DNA of 13,885 nucleotides, taken from assembly GCA_015661795.1 (NCBI GenBank), contig DQVJ01000280.1:1-13885 (forward strand), written 5' to 3'. This DNA comes from Sulfurovum sp. Its GTDB lineage: Bacteria > Campylobacterota > Campylobacteria > Campylobacterales > Sulfurovaceae. Position numbers and translations under genes: made by a program. Shown piece after piece: positions 1 to 7,914 of this stretch (position 1 is its first letter; every line of letters starts with the position of its first letter). The notes under the pieces are model-generated. The model saw nothing but the letters and a program-made list of their open reading frames with translations, made no database searches and was not told the DNA's origin.

Positions 1-2781
1 AAAACACTTTCTGAGCTTTGTAAGTTTCCTATTTCTATTCATGCTAATGCAGGATTGCCGCAAAACCGTGGAGGCTATACGTATTACCCTATGGGACCAG
101 ATGAGTTTACAGAGAAACAGTTAGAATTTACTGCTTTTGATGGCGTAAGCTTTTTAGGTGGCTGTTGTGGTACGACTCCTCAGCATATACAAGCCCTTAA
201 AAAGGTTGTAGGAGCTATGAAACCTAAAGAACCAACAGGTAGCATTGAGCCAAGTATCGCTTCACTTTTTAATACAACTGAACTTTTTCAAGAGCCTGCA
301 CCGTTGCTCATAGGTGAGCGTTCCAACTCTACAGGGTCTAAGGCGTTTAGAGAACTTATCATCGCTAGTGATTATGAGGGTACACTTACCGTAGGACAAG
401 CACAAGTACGTGATGGTGCACATTGTCTTGATGTCAACGTGGAATTTGCAGGGCGTGATGGTGCTAAAGACATGAAGGCCATTATGGAGCTGTATAACCA
501 GAAAATTCCTCTGCCACTCATGCCAGATGCCACACGTGTGCATACGATGGAAGAGGGGCTTAAGTGTATAGGTGGAAAACCCATCATTAACTCTGTTAAC
601 CTTGAAGATGGTGAAGAAAAGTTTCATGCCATTTGTAAACTTGCCAAGAAGTTTGGTTGTGCATTGGTTTGTCTTACTATCGATGAAGTAGGCATGGCCA
701 AAACCAAAGAAGACAAAGTAGCCCAAGCAGAACGTATGTATGACATGGCAGTCAATGGTCATGGCATAGATCCGCGAAATCTCATCTTTGATACGCTTAC
801 TTTCACGGTAGGTTCCGGTGACTTAGAGTACCGCGACGCTGCCATACAAACATTAGAGGCCATACGTGAACTACATATACGTCACCCTGAAGTAGGCTCT
901 ACACTAGGGCTTTCAAACATCTCTTTTGGGCTAGATGTTAATGCACGTCGTTACCTAAACTCTGTGTTTTTACACCACTGTTTACAAGCAGGTTTAACGA
1001 CAGTTATCATCAACGTGAAGCACATCATACCTCTAGCTAAAATGTCTGATGAAGACAAAGCCATCTGTGAAGAGTTGCTTTTTACTCCCGATGATGAGTC
1101 ACTCTTTAAGTTCATAGACCACTTTTCAGATATCAACATAGACGAAGAAGCAAATGATGAAGAGTATGAGGCAATGAGCCAAGAAGAAAAGATAGCCAAA
1201 CTTCTTTTAGATGGTGACAAAGAACGTATGATACCTCTAGTAGAAGAAGCACGACACGAGATACACCCCGATACCATCGTAAACGAAATACTCATAGACG
1301 CGATGAAAGTAGTAGGTGAGCTCTTTGGTTCTGGGCAGATGCAGTTGCCGTTTGTATTGCAGTCAGCAGAGACCATGAAGACCACAGTGGACTATCTAAA
1401 CCCACACCTTACCAAGCAAGAAAAAGAGACAGACACCACGCTAGTTATAGGGACGGTACGTGGAGATGTGCATGATGTGGGAAAAAACCTTGTAGATATC
1501 ATACTCTCAAACAACGGCTTCAAAGTAGTCAATGTAGGTATAAAAACAGACCTACAAGAGTACTTAGATGTGGTAGAACGTCAGTCTATACAAGCCATCG
1601 GGATGTCAGGATTGCTTGTAAAGTCTACAGCCGTGATGAAAGACAACCTAGAAACTATGGCAGAGATGGGTATGACCATTCCTGTTCTTTTAGGTGGTGC
1701 TGCTCTTACGCGTAGCTTTGTCGATGACTTCTGTCGTCCTATCTACAAAGGGCCTATCTTTTATTGTAGAGATGCCTTTGATGGGGTCATAGCCATGAGT
1801 CGGATAGAAAAGTATAATGAAGACCCAAGTACTGAACTTGATACCCGTATGGCTGGCGACATGAAAGAGCGTGAAGAAAAGGTTAAAAAGAAAGTAGTCA
1901 TCCCTCCATTTGAGCAGATAAAACTACCAGAACGTGAGCCTGTACCAACCCCTCCTTTTTGGGGTAGACGTGTACTACAAAAAGAAGACCTAGACTTAGA
2001 TATGATATTTAACTGGGTAAACCAGCGCACCGTCATCAAGTTTCACTGGGGTTATAAGTCTAAGGGCATGACAAAAGAAGAGTACCAAAAACTTTTAGAT
2101 AAAACAGTCTACCCTGCGTACGAACGTCTTAAGCGTGAGTTCATAGACAAGGGGCTGTTTGAGCCGACTATCATCTATGGTTACTACCCTTGTCGTGCTG
2201 ATGACCAGGACTTGTACATCTTCGATGAACAAGAGGGTTGGAATGTCGATGCCAATGCAAGTAAAGCTCCTTTTGATGAGATTAAAGACAAAGCAGTTGG
2301 AAAGTTCAACTTCCCAAGACAAGGACGCAAACCACACCGAGCCTTAAGCGACTTTTTTCATCATGACAGACATGACATCATCCCGCTTACCTGTGTGAGT
2401 GCAGGGTCTAAGTTTTCTGCCTACGAAAAAGAGCTGTATGACGCAGGTAAATACCTAGAGTACAACATGGTACATGGTTTCTCTGTGGAACTAGCCGAAG
2501 CTTTAGCAGAAGTAGCCCACAAACAAATACGCCTAGACCTAAACATAGCAGACAACGAGGGTAGTTCTTTGCGTGATGTACGCATGAACCGCTACCAAGG
2601 GGCTAGGTATAGTTTCGGCTATCCTGCTTGTCCAGACTTAGAACAGAGTCAGTTGATATTTGACTTGTTGAAGCCTGAAGAGTTTGGCATAGAACTCTCT
2701 GAGACCTTCCAGATACACCCTGAGCAGAGTACTACGGCTTTGGTGGTGCATCATAGGAAGGCTACTTATTATGCGGTTTAG
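1..2781 (+). CDS. metH: Methionine synthase, cobalamin-dependent (5' end outside window)
   Basis: Transfers a methyl group from methyltetrahydrofolate via cobalamin to homocysteine, giving methionine. The frame is open from base 1, so the gene is partial; 926 codons are present, while full-length family members are about 1150-1250 aa. The TTG at 55 is internal, not a start. Counting from the window edge: the end of the homocysteine domain with the zinc motif GGCCGTT (about 53-59); the pterin domain opening with GERSNSTGSK (about 105); the B12 cap with FGSGQMQLPFVLQSAETMK; the cobalamin motif DVHDVG with lower-ligand His at about 491 (codon 1471-1473); and the reactivation domain with RYSFGYPACPD (about 869). 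An acidic linker rich in Asp/Glu lies between the pterin domain and the cap. The protein ends at ...TYYAV, slightly shorter at the C-terminus than the E. coli enzyme. No clear intrinsic terminator follows. All key motifs are intact, so it is probably functional. Confidence 0.96.
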   Translation, partial: KTLSELCKFPISIHANAGLPQNRGGYTYYPMGPDEFTEKQLEFTAFDGVSFLGGCCGTTPQHIQALKKVVGAMKPKEPTGSIEPSIASLFNTTELFQEPAPLLIGERSNSTGSKAFRELIIASDYEGTLTVGQAQVRDGAHCLDVNVEFAGRDGAKDMKAIMELYNQKIPLPLMPDATRVHTMEEGLKCIGGKPIINSVNLEDGEEKFHAICKLAKKFGCALVCLTIDEVGMAKTKEDKVAQAERMYDMAVNGHGIDPRNLIFDTLTFTVGSGDLEYRDAAIQTLEAIRELHIRHPEVGSTLGLSNISFGLDVNARRYLNSVFLHHCLQAGLTTVIINVKHIIPLAKMSDEDKAICEELLFTPDDESLFKFIDHFSDINIDEEANDEEYEAMSQEEKIAKLLLDGDKERMIPLVEEARHEIHPDTIVNEILIDAMKVVGELFGSGQMQLPFVLQSAETMKTTVDYLNPHLTKQEKETDTTLVIGTVRGDVHDVGKNLVDIILSNNGFKVVNVGIKTDLQEYLDVVERQSIQAIGMSGLLVKSTAVMKDNLETMAEMGMTIPVLLGGAALTRSFVDDFCRPIYKGPIFYCRDAFDGVIAMSRIEKYNEDPSTELDTRMAGDMKEREEKVKKKVVIPPFEQIKLPEREPVPTPPFWGRRVLQKEDLDLDMIFNWVNQRTVIKFHWGYKSKGMTKEEYQKLLDKTVYPAYERLKREFIDKGLFEPTIIYGYYPCRADDQDLYIFDEQEGWNVDANASKAPFDEIKDKAVGKFNFPRQGRKPHRALSDFFHHDRHDIIPLTCVSAGSKFSAYEKELYDAGKYLEYNMVHGFSVELAEALAEVAHKQIRLDLNIADNEGSSLRDVRMNRYQGARYSFGYPACPDLEQSQLIFDLLKPEEFGIELSETFQIHPEQSTTALVVHHRKATYYAV

Positions 2782-2909
2782 GAAAGAGAAATAATGAAAA
2801 TGTTTTATGAAGTATCTTTGTAATTGCATTTATTGCAGAATATTATATTAAAGAAGTACCTGTTTATTATCAATGATTTATATAAATTCCAATCTTTATC
2901 CCTTCTACC

Positions 2910-3497
2910 TTACGATTTCCCCTTCCCATGTATCATATTAGAAATAAGCCCTTGCTCCTCGGTAACATCCGCTACGACAACACCCACTATGTGCAAAGGT
3001 ACAAAAACAAGAACCCCATAGAAAAATACAAATTCATGTACTTCTTTAATGTCATGTGCGAGTTCTTTGGTAAGTCCTAGGGTTTCATAGAAGTGCATGG
3101 TGAGTCCTGAAATTGCCATGAAAGTAAGTAATGTATAGATACCTATATAGCCAAGTGATACCAGTTTCTTATGTAAACTTTTTACTTTGAAATGTTTGTA
3201 GTTCACTGAGCCACTTTGGGTAAAAAAGAGGACGATTCTCCATAGAAGTAGGGCAACGAGTGCATACCCCAAAAGTATATGCCATTCCCACATAGGTGCT
3301 CGTATGGCTTTGGCAAGTACTTTGGCTTGTGCTTCTGTGACGCTGAGGTCTATTTCGGCTAGTTTATGAGTGAGTATTTCAGAGTTGGCCCTCCAAGATA
3401 AAAAGGTTTTACGTAAAAATACTGTTCCCATCAATCCCAAGACTACAAAAGCATGTACCCAATGCCAAATCCTAAAGTCTAAACGCCATTTTTTCAT
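2910..3497 (-). CDS. Four-helix membrane cytochrome b (b561/Ni-Fe hydrogenase cytochrome b type)
   Basis: A 195-aa integral membrane protein with four hydrophobic helices at about 12-28, 72-92, 112-134 and 152-176. Histidines sit in or near helices: His12 and His15 (RIWHWVH), His73 (WEWHILLGY), His135, His154 and His169 (PLHIVGVVV). This is the pattern of the bacterial b561/HydC-like family, which binds two b hemes and passes electrons between the quinone pool and a partner such as a hydrogenase or a soluble cytochrome. No hydrogenase or cytochrome c gene lies next to it, so the redox partner cannot be read from context. The ATG at 3497 has a good ribosome site (AGGA at 3504-3507, 6 nt away) and a TATAAT box at 3528-3533 on the same strand. 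It is divergent from the DUF1653 gene and convergent with metH across a 128-nt gap. The family call is firm; the exact role is not. Confidence 0.85.
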   Translation of the reverse strand: MKKWRLDFRIWHWVHAFVVLGLMGTVFLRKTFLSWRANSEILTHKLAEIDLSVTEAQAKVLAKAIRAPMWEWHILLGYALVALLLWRIVLFFTQSGSVNYKHFKVKSLHKKLVSLGYIGIYTLLTFMAISGLTMHFYETLGLTKELAHDIKEVHEFVFFYGVLVFVPLHIVGVVVADVTEEQGLISNMIHGKGKS

Positions 3498-3527
3498 TTC
3501 TTATCCTTTTGAAATAGTACATAGTAT

Positions 3528-3533
3528 ATTATA
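3528..3533 (-). promoter_or_regulatory. Candidate -10 box for the cytochrome b gene
   Basis: A perfect TATAAT on the - strand lies 30 nt before the cytochrome b ATG. No convincing -35 hexamer was seen, which is common for Campylobacterota sigma-70 promoters. The same A/T block reads TATATT or TATTAT on the + strand and could serve the divergent DUF1653 gene. Confidence 0.4.
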
Positions 3534-3555
3534 ACACTAAAAATGGATGTTAGAT

Positions 3556-3768
3556 ATGGAACTTAAAATTGGACGATACAAACATTATAAAGGCAATATA
3601 TATGAGGTGTTGATGACAGCTCGTCATTCTGAGACTGAGGAATGGATGGTAGTGTATAAGACTTTGTATGGTGATAAGAGTCTTTGGGTTCGACCTTATG
3701 AGATGTTTATCGAGAATATTGAGGTAGAGGGGGTGATGGTTCAGCGTTTTGCATTTGTTGGAGATTAG
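3556..3768 (+). CDS. DUF1653 family small protein
   Basis: A 70-aa protein from the preferred start at 3556 (73 aa if the ATG at 3547 is used). The sequence MELKIGRYKHYKGNIYEVL, with HSET, VVYKTLYG, LWVRPYEMF and a closing QRFAFVGD, matches the DUF1653 pattern I know, including the spacing of the KG-N-YEV and LWVRP blocks. The family has no established biochemical role that I know of. I prefer 3556 because GGAT at 3545-3548 sits 7 nt before it, while 3547 has no ribosome site and its extra residues (MLD) are outside the family start. The stop TAG at 3766-3768 overlaps the stop of the opposing CPXCG gene. It is probably a single-gene unit, divergent from the cytochrome b gene. No signal peptide or membrane segment is present, so it should be cytosolic. 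Confidence 0.85.
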   Translation: MELKIGRYKHYKGNIYEVLMTARHSETEEWMVVYKTLYGDKSLWVRPYEMFIENIEVEGVMVQRFAFVGD

Positions 3769-3959
3769 ATGCCTTCCATAACTTTGGCATCAAAATGCAC
3801 AAGATTTTCTCCTGAAAATCTAAAGTGTAACTCTATAGGTCTACAGCATACTTCGCAGTCTTCTATATAGTTATCTTGGTAGCCACTTGTCTCTTCTGTG
3901 TTGTCAAGTATCATAGAGATTTGTTCCCAGCAGTAAGGGCAGATGAAGAAGTGTTCCAT
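3765..3959 (-). CDS. CPXCG-type cysteine-rich small protein
   Basis: A 64-aa protein with two cysteine pairs: CPYC near residue 8 and, after YIEDCEVCC, a CRPI block. The YIEDCEVCCRPI segment is typical of the small cysteine-rich CPXCG family, whose four-plus cysteines probably bind a metal such as zinc; the function is unknown. Unlike the family name, the residue after the first CPYC is Trp, not Gly (CPYCWEQ). The ATG at 3959 is preceded by an AAAGAGA-like ribosome site. The gene converges on the DUF1653 gene with a 4-nt overlap at TTAG and is divergent from pepD, with only 57 nt between the two starts. The protein is acidic and has no export signal. The call rests on the cysteine pattern and overall length. 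Confidence 0.8.
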   Translation of the reverse strand: MEHFFICPYCWEQISMILDNTEETSGYQDNYIEDCEVCCRPIELHFRFSGENLVHFDAKVMEGI

Positions 3960-4016
3960 ATATGTCTCTTTTTTTCCAAATTATAGTACAATCACATAAA
4001 AAACAGGACTTTTTTT

Positions 4017-5288
4017 ATGTCAGCTATCATAGACCATTTTCAAACCATCACACAAATACCTCACTGCTCTAAAGAAGCAGATAAGCTCTTAGCATTTTTA
4101 GTAGATTTTGCAAAAAATAGAGGTTATGATGTAGAGGTAGATGAGGTAAAGAACATCTATATACATAAAGGCAATCCCACACTATGCCTACAAGCCCACT
4201 ATGATATGGTATGTATGGGCAAAGCACCTCTTCTTGAAACCTATATAGAAGAGGGCATCATGAGAGCCAAAGACTCTTCACTTGGCGCAGATAATGGTAT
4301 GGCAATAGCCATGATGATGCAAAACATGGATGAGGGTTTGGACTTAGAGTTTTTGCTCACAGCAGATGAGGAGATAGGACTCATTGGAGCCAATGAAGTG
4401 GCCTTTGAGTTAAAAGCCAAGTATATGCTCAACCTAGACAGCGAAGATGAAGCAGAAGTCTACATAGGCTGTGCGGGGGGAGCAGATCTTATCGCCAATA
4501 AAGTAGACAGTTACATAGAAGGAACAGGTACTTGTTATGAAGTAGCAGTAAAAGGGCTTGTAGGAGGACACTCGGGTGTAGATATTGATAAAGGTATTTC
4601 ATCAGCTATAAAAATACTTGGTAAGTACTTAGTTGAAAATGATGTGACAAAGTTAGCAAGTATTTATGGAGGAGAACGGCGTAACTCCATCCCCGCTAAT
4701 GCCGTGGCTGTTGTAAGGAGTGAAAAAATATTAGAAAATACAGGTGATGTAAAAGTACGTATACTCAATGAATCACCAAAAGTATTCAAAGAGGGTGATA
4801 AGATTATCAAATTTATAGATGTGTTTCAGCATGGTGTACTGGGCATGAATGATGCGTTTAATATCCCAAGCAGCAGTATCAATTTGGCTATCATTACATC
4901 AGATGAAAAAGGTGGTGTACAGATAGATGTCTCAGCCCGTGCCATGACTGTGGAAGCTCTAGACTATGTAACAGAATCTACAGCAAAATTATTTGAGTTT
5001 TATGGTTTTTCTGTCAAAGTTGAAGACAAATACCCAGCATGGAAACCCGATATTTCAACGTTTACAGATATTGTGAGTGAAGAGATGAAGGCTGTTTTTG
5101 GTAAAACAAAAATGATGGCAATCCATGCTGGGCTTGAGTGCGGTGTTATCGCTCAGAAGTACCCTGATATGAAATTTGCATCTATTGGACCTACTATACG
5201 TTATCCTCACTCGACCAGAGAAGAAGTAGATTTGACTTCAGTAGAGAAGACGTATAAAGTTTTACTGGGAATTATCGACAGAGTTTGA
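4017..5288 (+). CDS. pepD: Aminoacyl-histidine dipeptidase (peptidase D, M20 family)
   Basis: Cytosolic metallo-dipeptidase that cleaves Xaa-His and other dipeptides. The 423-aa protein shows the M20 metal site in order: His61 and Asp63 in QAHYDMV; Asp92 in LGADNGMAIA, the bridging ligand; Glu118-Glu119 in TADEEIGLIGA, the catalytic base and a ligand; Asp141 in NLDSED; and a distal His at about 370 in HAGLECGV. The dimerisation/lid domain starts near VKGLVGGHSGVDIDKG, a PepD-type signature. E. coli PepD is about 485 aa, so this is a shorter member with all ligands kept. AGGA at 4005-4008 lies 8 nt before the ATG. TATAGT/TACAAT at 3982-3992 could be its -10 region, shared back to back with the divergent CPXCG gene. 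A six-G run at 4475-4480 encodes conserved glycines. Confidence 0.93.
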   Translation: MSAIIDHFQTITQIPHCSKEADKLLAFLVDFAKNRGYDVEVDEVKNIYIHKGNPTLCLQAHYDMVCMGKAPLLETYIEEGIMRAKDSSLGADNGMAIAMMMQNMDEGLDLEFLLTADEEIGLIGANEVAFELKAKYMLNLDSEDEAEVYIGCAGGADLIANKVDSYIEGTGTCYEVAVKGLVGGHSGVDIDKGISSAIKILGKYLVENDVTKLASIYGGERRNSIPANAVAVVRSEKILENTGDVKVRILNESPKVFKEGDKIIKFIDVFQHGVLGMNDAFNIPSSSINLAIITSDEKGGVQIDVSARAMTVEALDYVTESTAKLFEFYGFSVKVEDKYPAWKPDISTFTDIVSEEMKAVFGKTKMMAIHAGLECGVIAQKYPDMKFASIGPTIRYPHSTREEVDLTSVEKTYKVLLGIIDRV

Positions 5289-5362
5289 CATATTGATACA
5301 TTTCAAGGTTTTTTAAAATGAGTAGGAGTAAAATATAAGTATATAGAAAAACAAGGAGAATA

Positions 5363-6271
5363 ATGAAAACGATATTTCAAGACTTAGAATACCTCCATAA
5401 AAATATTGAAGACAAGAAAGCAAAGAAGATACTTAAAGAGTTAGAACAGAATATCCATTTGTTAAAAACCAAAAGTGGTCTTACACAGCTTATGAGCAAA
5501 AAGAAACTAGCAAAAATCACTCATAATGTAGAGTATGAAAATGAACTTAAATCTTTGCAGGTAGAGTTAATCAAGCTTCAAAACTGGGTGTATGAAAACA
5601 ACAAACGTGTGATGATCATTTTTGAAGGGCGTGACGCAGCGGGTAAAGGTGGCGCTATCAAACGTTTTACCCAGTATCTTAATCCTAGGAAATTTAGGGT
5701 TGTAGCATTACAAAAACCTACAGAGGTAGAGACAGGGCAGTTTTATTTTCAACGATATTTCCAGCATTTACCTAATCCAGGAGAAATCACTTTTTTTGAC
5801 AGATCATGGTATAACCGTGCTATTGTAGAGCCTGTATTTGATTTTTGTACGCCAGAACAGTATGAAAAGTTTATGAAAGAAGTACCAGAGATAGAACATG
5901 CGATTATGGATGATGGTATTATCTTAATCAAGTTTTGGTTTTCTATCACTAAAGAAAACCAGCAAAGAAGATTTAAAGAACGTATGACAAACCCTCTAAA
6001 ACACTGGAAACTAAGTCCTGTAGATCAAAAAGCACAAGAGATGTGGGATAAAGTAACTTACTATAAAGAAGAGATGTTTTCTCGGACACATACTGGTTTT
6101 GCGCCATGGATTATCGTGGACAGTAATGATAAGAAGAAAGCAAGACTGGAGTCCATACGTTATGTGCTCTCACGTATAGATTATGAAGGAAAAGAGGATG
6201 CTAAGATTAATCTGCATCATGATCCTGAGGTAGTAGAGCGATACCATAGACGTTCACATGATGAACATTAG
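5363..6271 (+). CDS. ppk2: Polyphosphate kinase 2 (PPK2 family)
   Basis: Transfers phosphate between inorganic polyphosphate and nucleotides, usually driving NDP or NMP phosphorylation at the expense of polyphosphate. The 302-aa single-domain protein has a Walker A loop GRDAAGKGG (residues 89-97, Lys95), a Walker B-type segment FFDRSWYNRA (about 144-153), and the lid block RRFKERMTNPLKHWKLSP (about 202-219). Length and motifs fit a one-domain class I-like PPK2; whether it prefers GDP, ADP or AMP cannot be read here. The first 60 residues are a charged, Lys/Leu-rich helical extension. A strong ribosome site, AAGGAG at 5353-5358, precedes the ATG. It follows pepD by 74 nt and may have its own promoter in that gap. 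Its TAG stop overlaps the nth stop (6268-6271), leaving no room for a terminator between the two genes. Confidence 0.94.
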   Translation: MKTIFQDLEYLHKNIEDKKAKKILKELEQNIHLLKTKSGLTQLMSKKKLAKITHNVEYENELKSLQVELIKLQNWVYENNKRVMIIFEGRDAAGKGGAIKRFTQYLNPRKFRVVALQKPTEVETGQFYFQRYFQHLPNPGEITFFDRSWYNRAIVEPVFDFCTPEQYEKFMKEVPEIEHAIMDDGIILIKFWFSITKENQQRRFKERMTNPLKHWKLSPVDQKAQEMWDKVTYYKEEMFSRTHTGFAPWIIVDSNDKKKARLESIRYVLSRIDYEGKEDAKINLHHDPEVVERYHRRSHDEH

Positions 6272-6918
6272 ACTTTAAATGTTTGCGTGGTCTTACAGTG
6301 TGTTTCCATGAAACACTCTGCACAGTCTGGTTTGACGGCTTTACATTTGTAACGCCCAAAGAGTACCATCGCCTGATGGAGTAAATGTAGGTCTGTTTTA
6401 AATTTTTTACTAAGTTCTTCTTCACATTTTATAGCTGTTTTAGCATCGCTAAGCCCAAGGCGATGTGCTACTCTATAGACATGGGTATCTACAGCCATCA
6501 GGTTCGCTCCTGCGTATTCTATCATTACCACATTGGCAGTTTTTTGCCCGACACCAGCGAGTTTCACAAGTTCATCACGTTCTAAAGGTATTTCATTGTT
6601 ATAGTTTTCGACTACAGATTGCGCCATCTTGATGAGATTTTTTGCTTTGTTGTTAAAAAAGGAACAGGTATTAATATATGACTTGACTGTATCTAAGTCA
6701 GCATTGGCAAGACTAATAGGATCAGGATATGCTTCAAAGAGAGCAGGAGTAATAATGTTGACACGTTTGTCAGTACACTGTGCAGAGAGCATGACTGCGA
6801 TGAGGAGTTCAAAAAGGTTTTTGTATTCAAGTTCAGTCACAGAGTCTGGATAGTTTTCAAGAAAGATTTTTTTTATTTCAGCTATCTCTTTTTTTGTCGC
6901 TTTTTTGACTTTTGCCAT
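6268..6918 (-). CDS. nth: Endonuclease III (DNA glycosylase/AP lyase)
   Basis: Base-excision repair enzyme that removes oxidised pyrimidines and nicks the abasic site. The 216-aa protein has the N-terminal LLIAVMLSAQCTDKRVN block (38-54), the helix-hairpin-helix LAGVGQKTANVV (120-131) with catalytic Lys126, the catalytic Asp144 in VDTHVYRVAHRLGL, and a complete 4Fe-4S ligand set C192-x6-C199-x2-C202-x5-C208. Length and spacing are those of E. coli Nth. The ATG at 6918 has AAGG (complement of 6926-6929) about 7 nt upstream. It converges with ppk2, sharing a 4-nt stop overlap, and is divergent from the parvulin operon across 116 nt of AT-rich DNA. Nothing suggests inactivation. Confidence 0.97.
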   Translation of the reverse strand: MAKVKKATKKEIAEIKKIFLENYPDSVTELEYKNLFELLIAVMLSAQCTDKRVNIITPALFEAYPDPISLANADLDTVKSYINTCSFFNNKAKNLIKMAQSVVENYNNEIPLERDELVKLAGVGQKTANVVMIEYAGANLMAVDTHVYRVAHRLGLSDAKTAIKCEEELSKKFKTDLHLLHQAMVLFGRYKCKAVKPDCAECFMETHCKTTQTFKV

Positions 6919-6989
6919 GTTTTTACCTTGCTCTAAATGGAATAATAATAAAATATTATCATATTAATCAACGATTTACCCAAGAGAGA

Positions 6990-7014
6990 TATAATTCTGT
7001 CTATAATTTATAAT
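6990..7014 (+). promoter_or_regulatory. Three TATAAT boxes ahead of the parvulin operon
   Basis: Perfect TATAAT hexamers start at 6990, 7002 and 7009, followed by AAAAGGAT as ribosome site for the ATG at 7035. None has a consensus -35 at 17 nt, but Campylobacterota promoters often lack one. At least one is probably the -10 box of the six-gene operon; which one is used cannot be told from sequence. Confidence 0.5.
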
Positions 7015-7034
7015 CATAAAAAGGATATTTTAAA

Positions 7035-7883
7035 ATGTTAAAATTCGCAAAAACGTCACTTCTTACAGTTGCAATGATGGCAACAGCTCTTACTGCATCT
7101 GATATTTTAGTAACAGTTAATGGTAAAAATATTACAAAACAAGATGCAGAAGCATTTGTAAACGCTTCTTCTCCTCAAGCACATTTTTCGCAACTAGACA
7201 GCAAACAACAAGCAATGATAAAAGATAGACTTATAGAAAAAGCACTTTTTACAGAACTTGCAAGAAAAGAAGGTATTGATAAAAAGCCAGAGTTTAAAAG
7301 AAATATGGAAAAAATTAAAGAAGAACTTCTTGTCAATATGTGGATGAAAACGCAGATGGATAATGCAGTTGTAAGTGACAGTGAAGCCAAAGAGTTTTAC
7401 GATAAAAATGCAGATAAGTTTATGCAAAAAGAATCTGTTCATGCAAGACATATTTTAGTAAAAGAAGAAAAAGATGCAAAAGAAATCATCGCTGAACTAA
7501 AAGCTTTAAAAGGTGATGCACTTAAAAGTAAATTTATAGAACTGGCAAAATCAAAATCTACAGGACCTTCAGGACCAAAAGGTGGAGATTTGGGTTCATT
7601 CAGTAAAGGTCAAATGGTTCCAGAATTTTCTAAAGCAGTATGGGCGCTTAATGTAGGTGAGATTACAACGACACCTGTAAAAACACAATTTGGATATCAT
7701 GTTATTTATCTTGAAGGAAAAACAGCTGCAAAACCAACATCATATGATCAAGTGAAAGATAAAATTATTTTGTCGCTTAAACAAAAGCATTTTGCTGGAA
7801 AAATCGCAGAAATAGCGAAAGAACTTAAAAGTAAAGCATCGATTGTAGATGCATCGTCTGATGTAAACAGTACAAAAAAATAA
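7035..7883 (+). CDS. peb4: Secreted parvulin-type peptidyl-prolyl isomerase, PEB4/SurA-like chaperone
   Basis: Periplasmic folding factor that isomerises prolyl bonds and chaperones outer-membrane proteins. The 282-aa precursor starts with a Sec signal peptide (about 1-21, cleavage near TALTA/SD). Next comes a SurA_N-like core: VTVNGKNITKQDAEAFV (27-42), FSQLDSKQQAMIKDRLIEKA, and a helix with NMWMK around Trp103. The parvulin domain spans about 134-228, with HARHILV (His136), GGDLGSFSKGQMVPEF (183-198) and FGYHVIYLEGK (219-229). A C-terminal helix (about 235-270) returns to the core. This is the layout of C. jejuni PEB4 (Cj0596) and H. pylori HP0175, both of which lie just before the aldolase gene; here two related genes intervene. 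It is the first gene of a probable six-gene operon. Lysine-rich, as its neighbours are. The family call is firm; the gene symbol is by analogy. Confidence 0.92.
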   Translation: MLKFAKTSLLTVAMMATALTASDILVTVNGKNITKQDAEAFVNASSPQAHFSQLDSKQQAMIKDRLIEKALFTELARKEGIDKKPEFKRNMEKIKEELLVNMWMKTQMDNAVVSDSEAKEFYDKNADKFMQKESVHARHILVKEEKDAKEIIAELKALKGDALKSKFIELAKSKSTGPSGPKGGDLGSFSKGQMVPEFSKAVWALNVGEITTTPVKTQFGYHVIYLEGKTAAKPTSYDQVKDKIILSLKQKHFAGKIAEIAKELKSKASIVDASSDVNSTKK

Positions 7884-7914
7884 TTTTAACTTTATTGAAA
7901 ATAGAAAGAGTAGT

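Noticed and set aside
55..57. TTG at 55 as the start of metH
   Set aside because: The frame is open to base 1 and the upstream codons (ISIHANAGLP) match the homocysteine domain, so the gene simply continues beyond the edge.
262..2039. Several antisense open frames within metH
   Set aside because: They lie opposite a gene with intact family motifs, have no ribosome sites of note, and look like shadow frames rich in Ser/Cys/Ile.
2824..3021. 65-aa + strand open frame after metH
   Set aside because: Its second half is antisense to the cytochrome b gene, it has no ribosome site and resembles no family I recognise.
3547..3549. ATG at 3547 as the DUF1653 start
   Set aside because: It lacks a ribosome site, whereas the ATG at 3556 has GGAT at suitable spacing and begins at the usual family N-terminus.
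4475..4480. Six-G run in pepD (and another at 11635-11640 in hisD) as phase-variation tracts
   Set aside because: Both are shorter than typical switching tracts, encode conserved glycines and sit in housekeeping genes with intact frames.
5285..5290. Perfect TTGACA overlapping the pepD stop as a -35 box for ppk2
   Set aside because: No -10-like hexamer lies 16-18 nt downstream; the nearest, TATAAG at 5334-5339, is far too distant.
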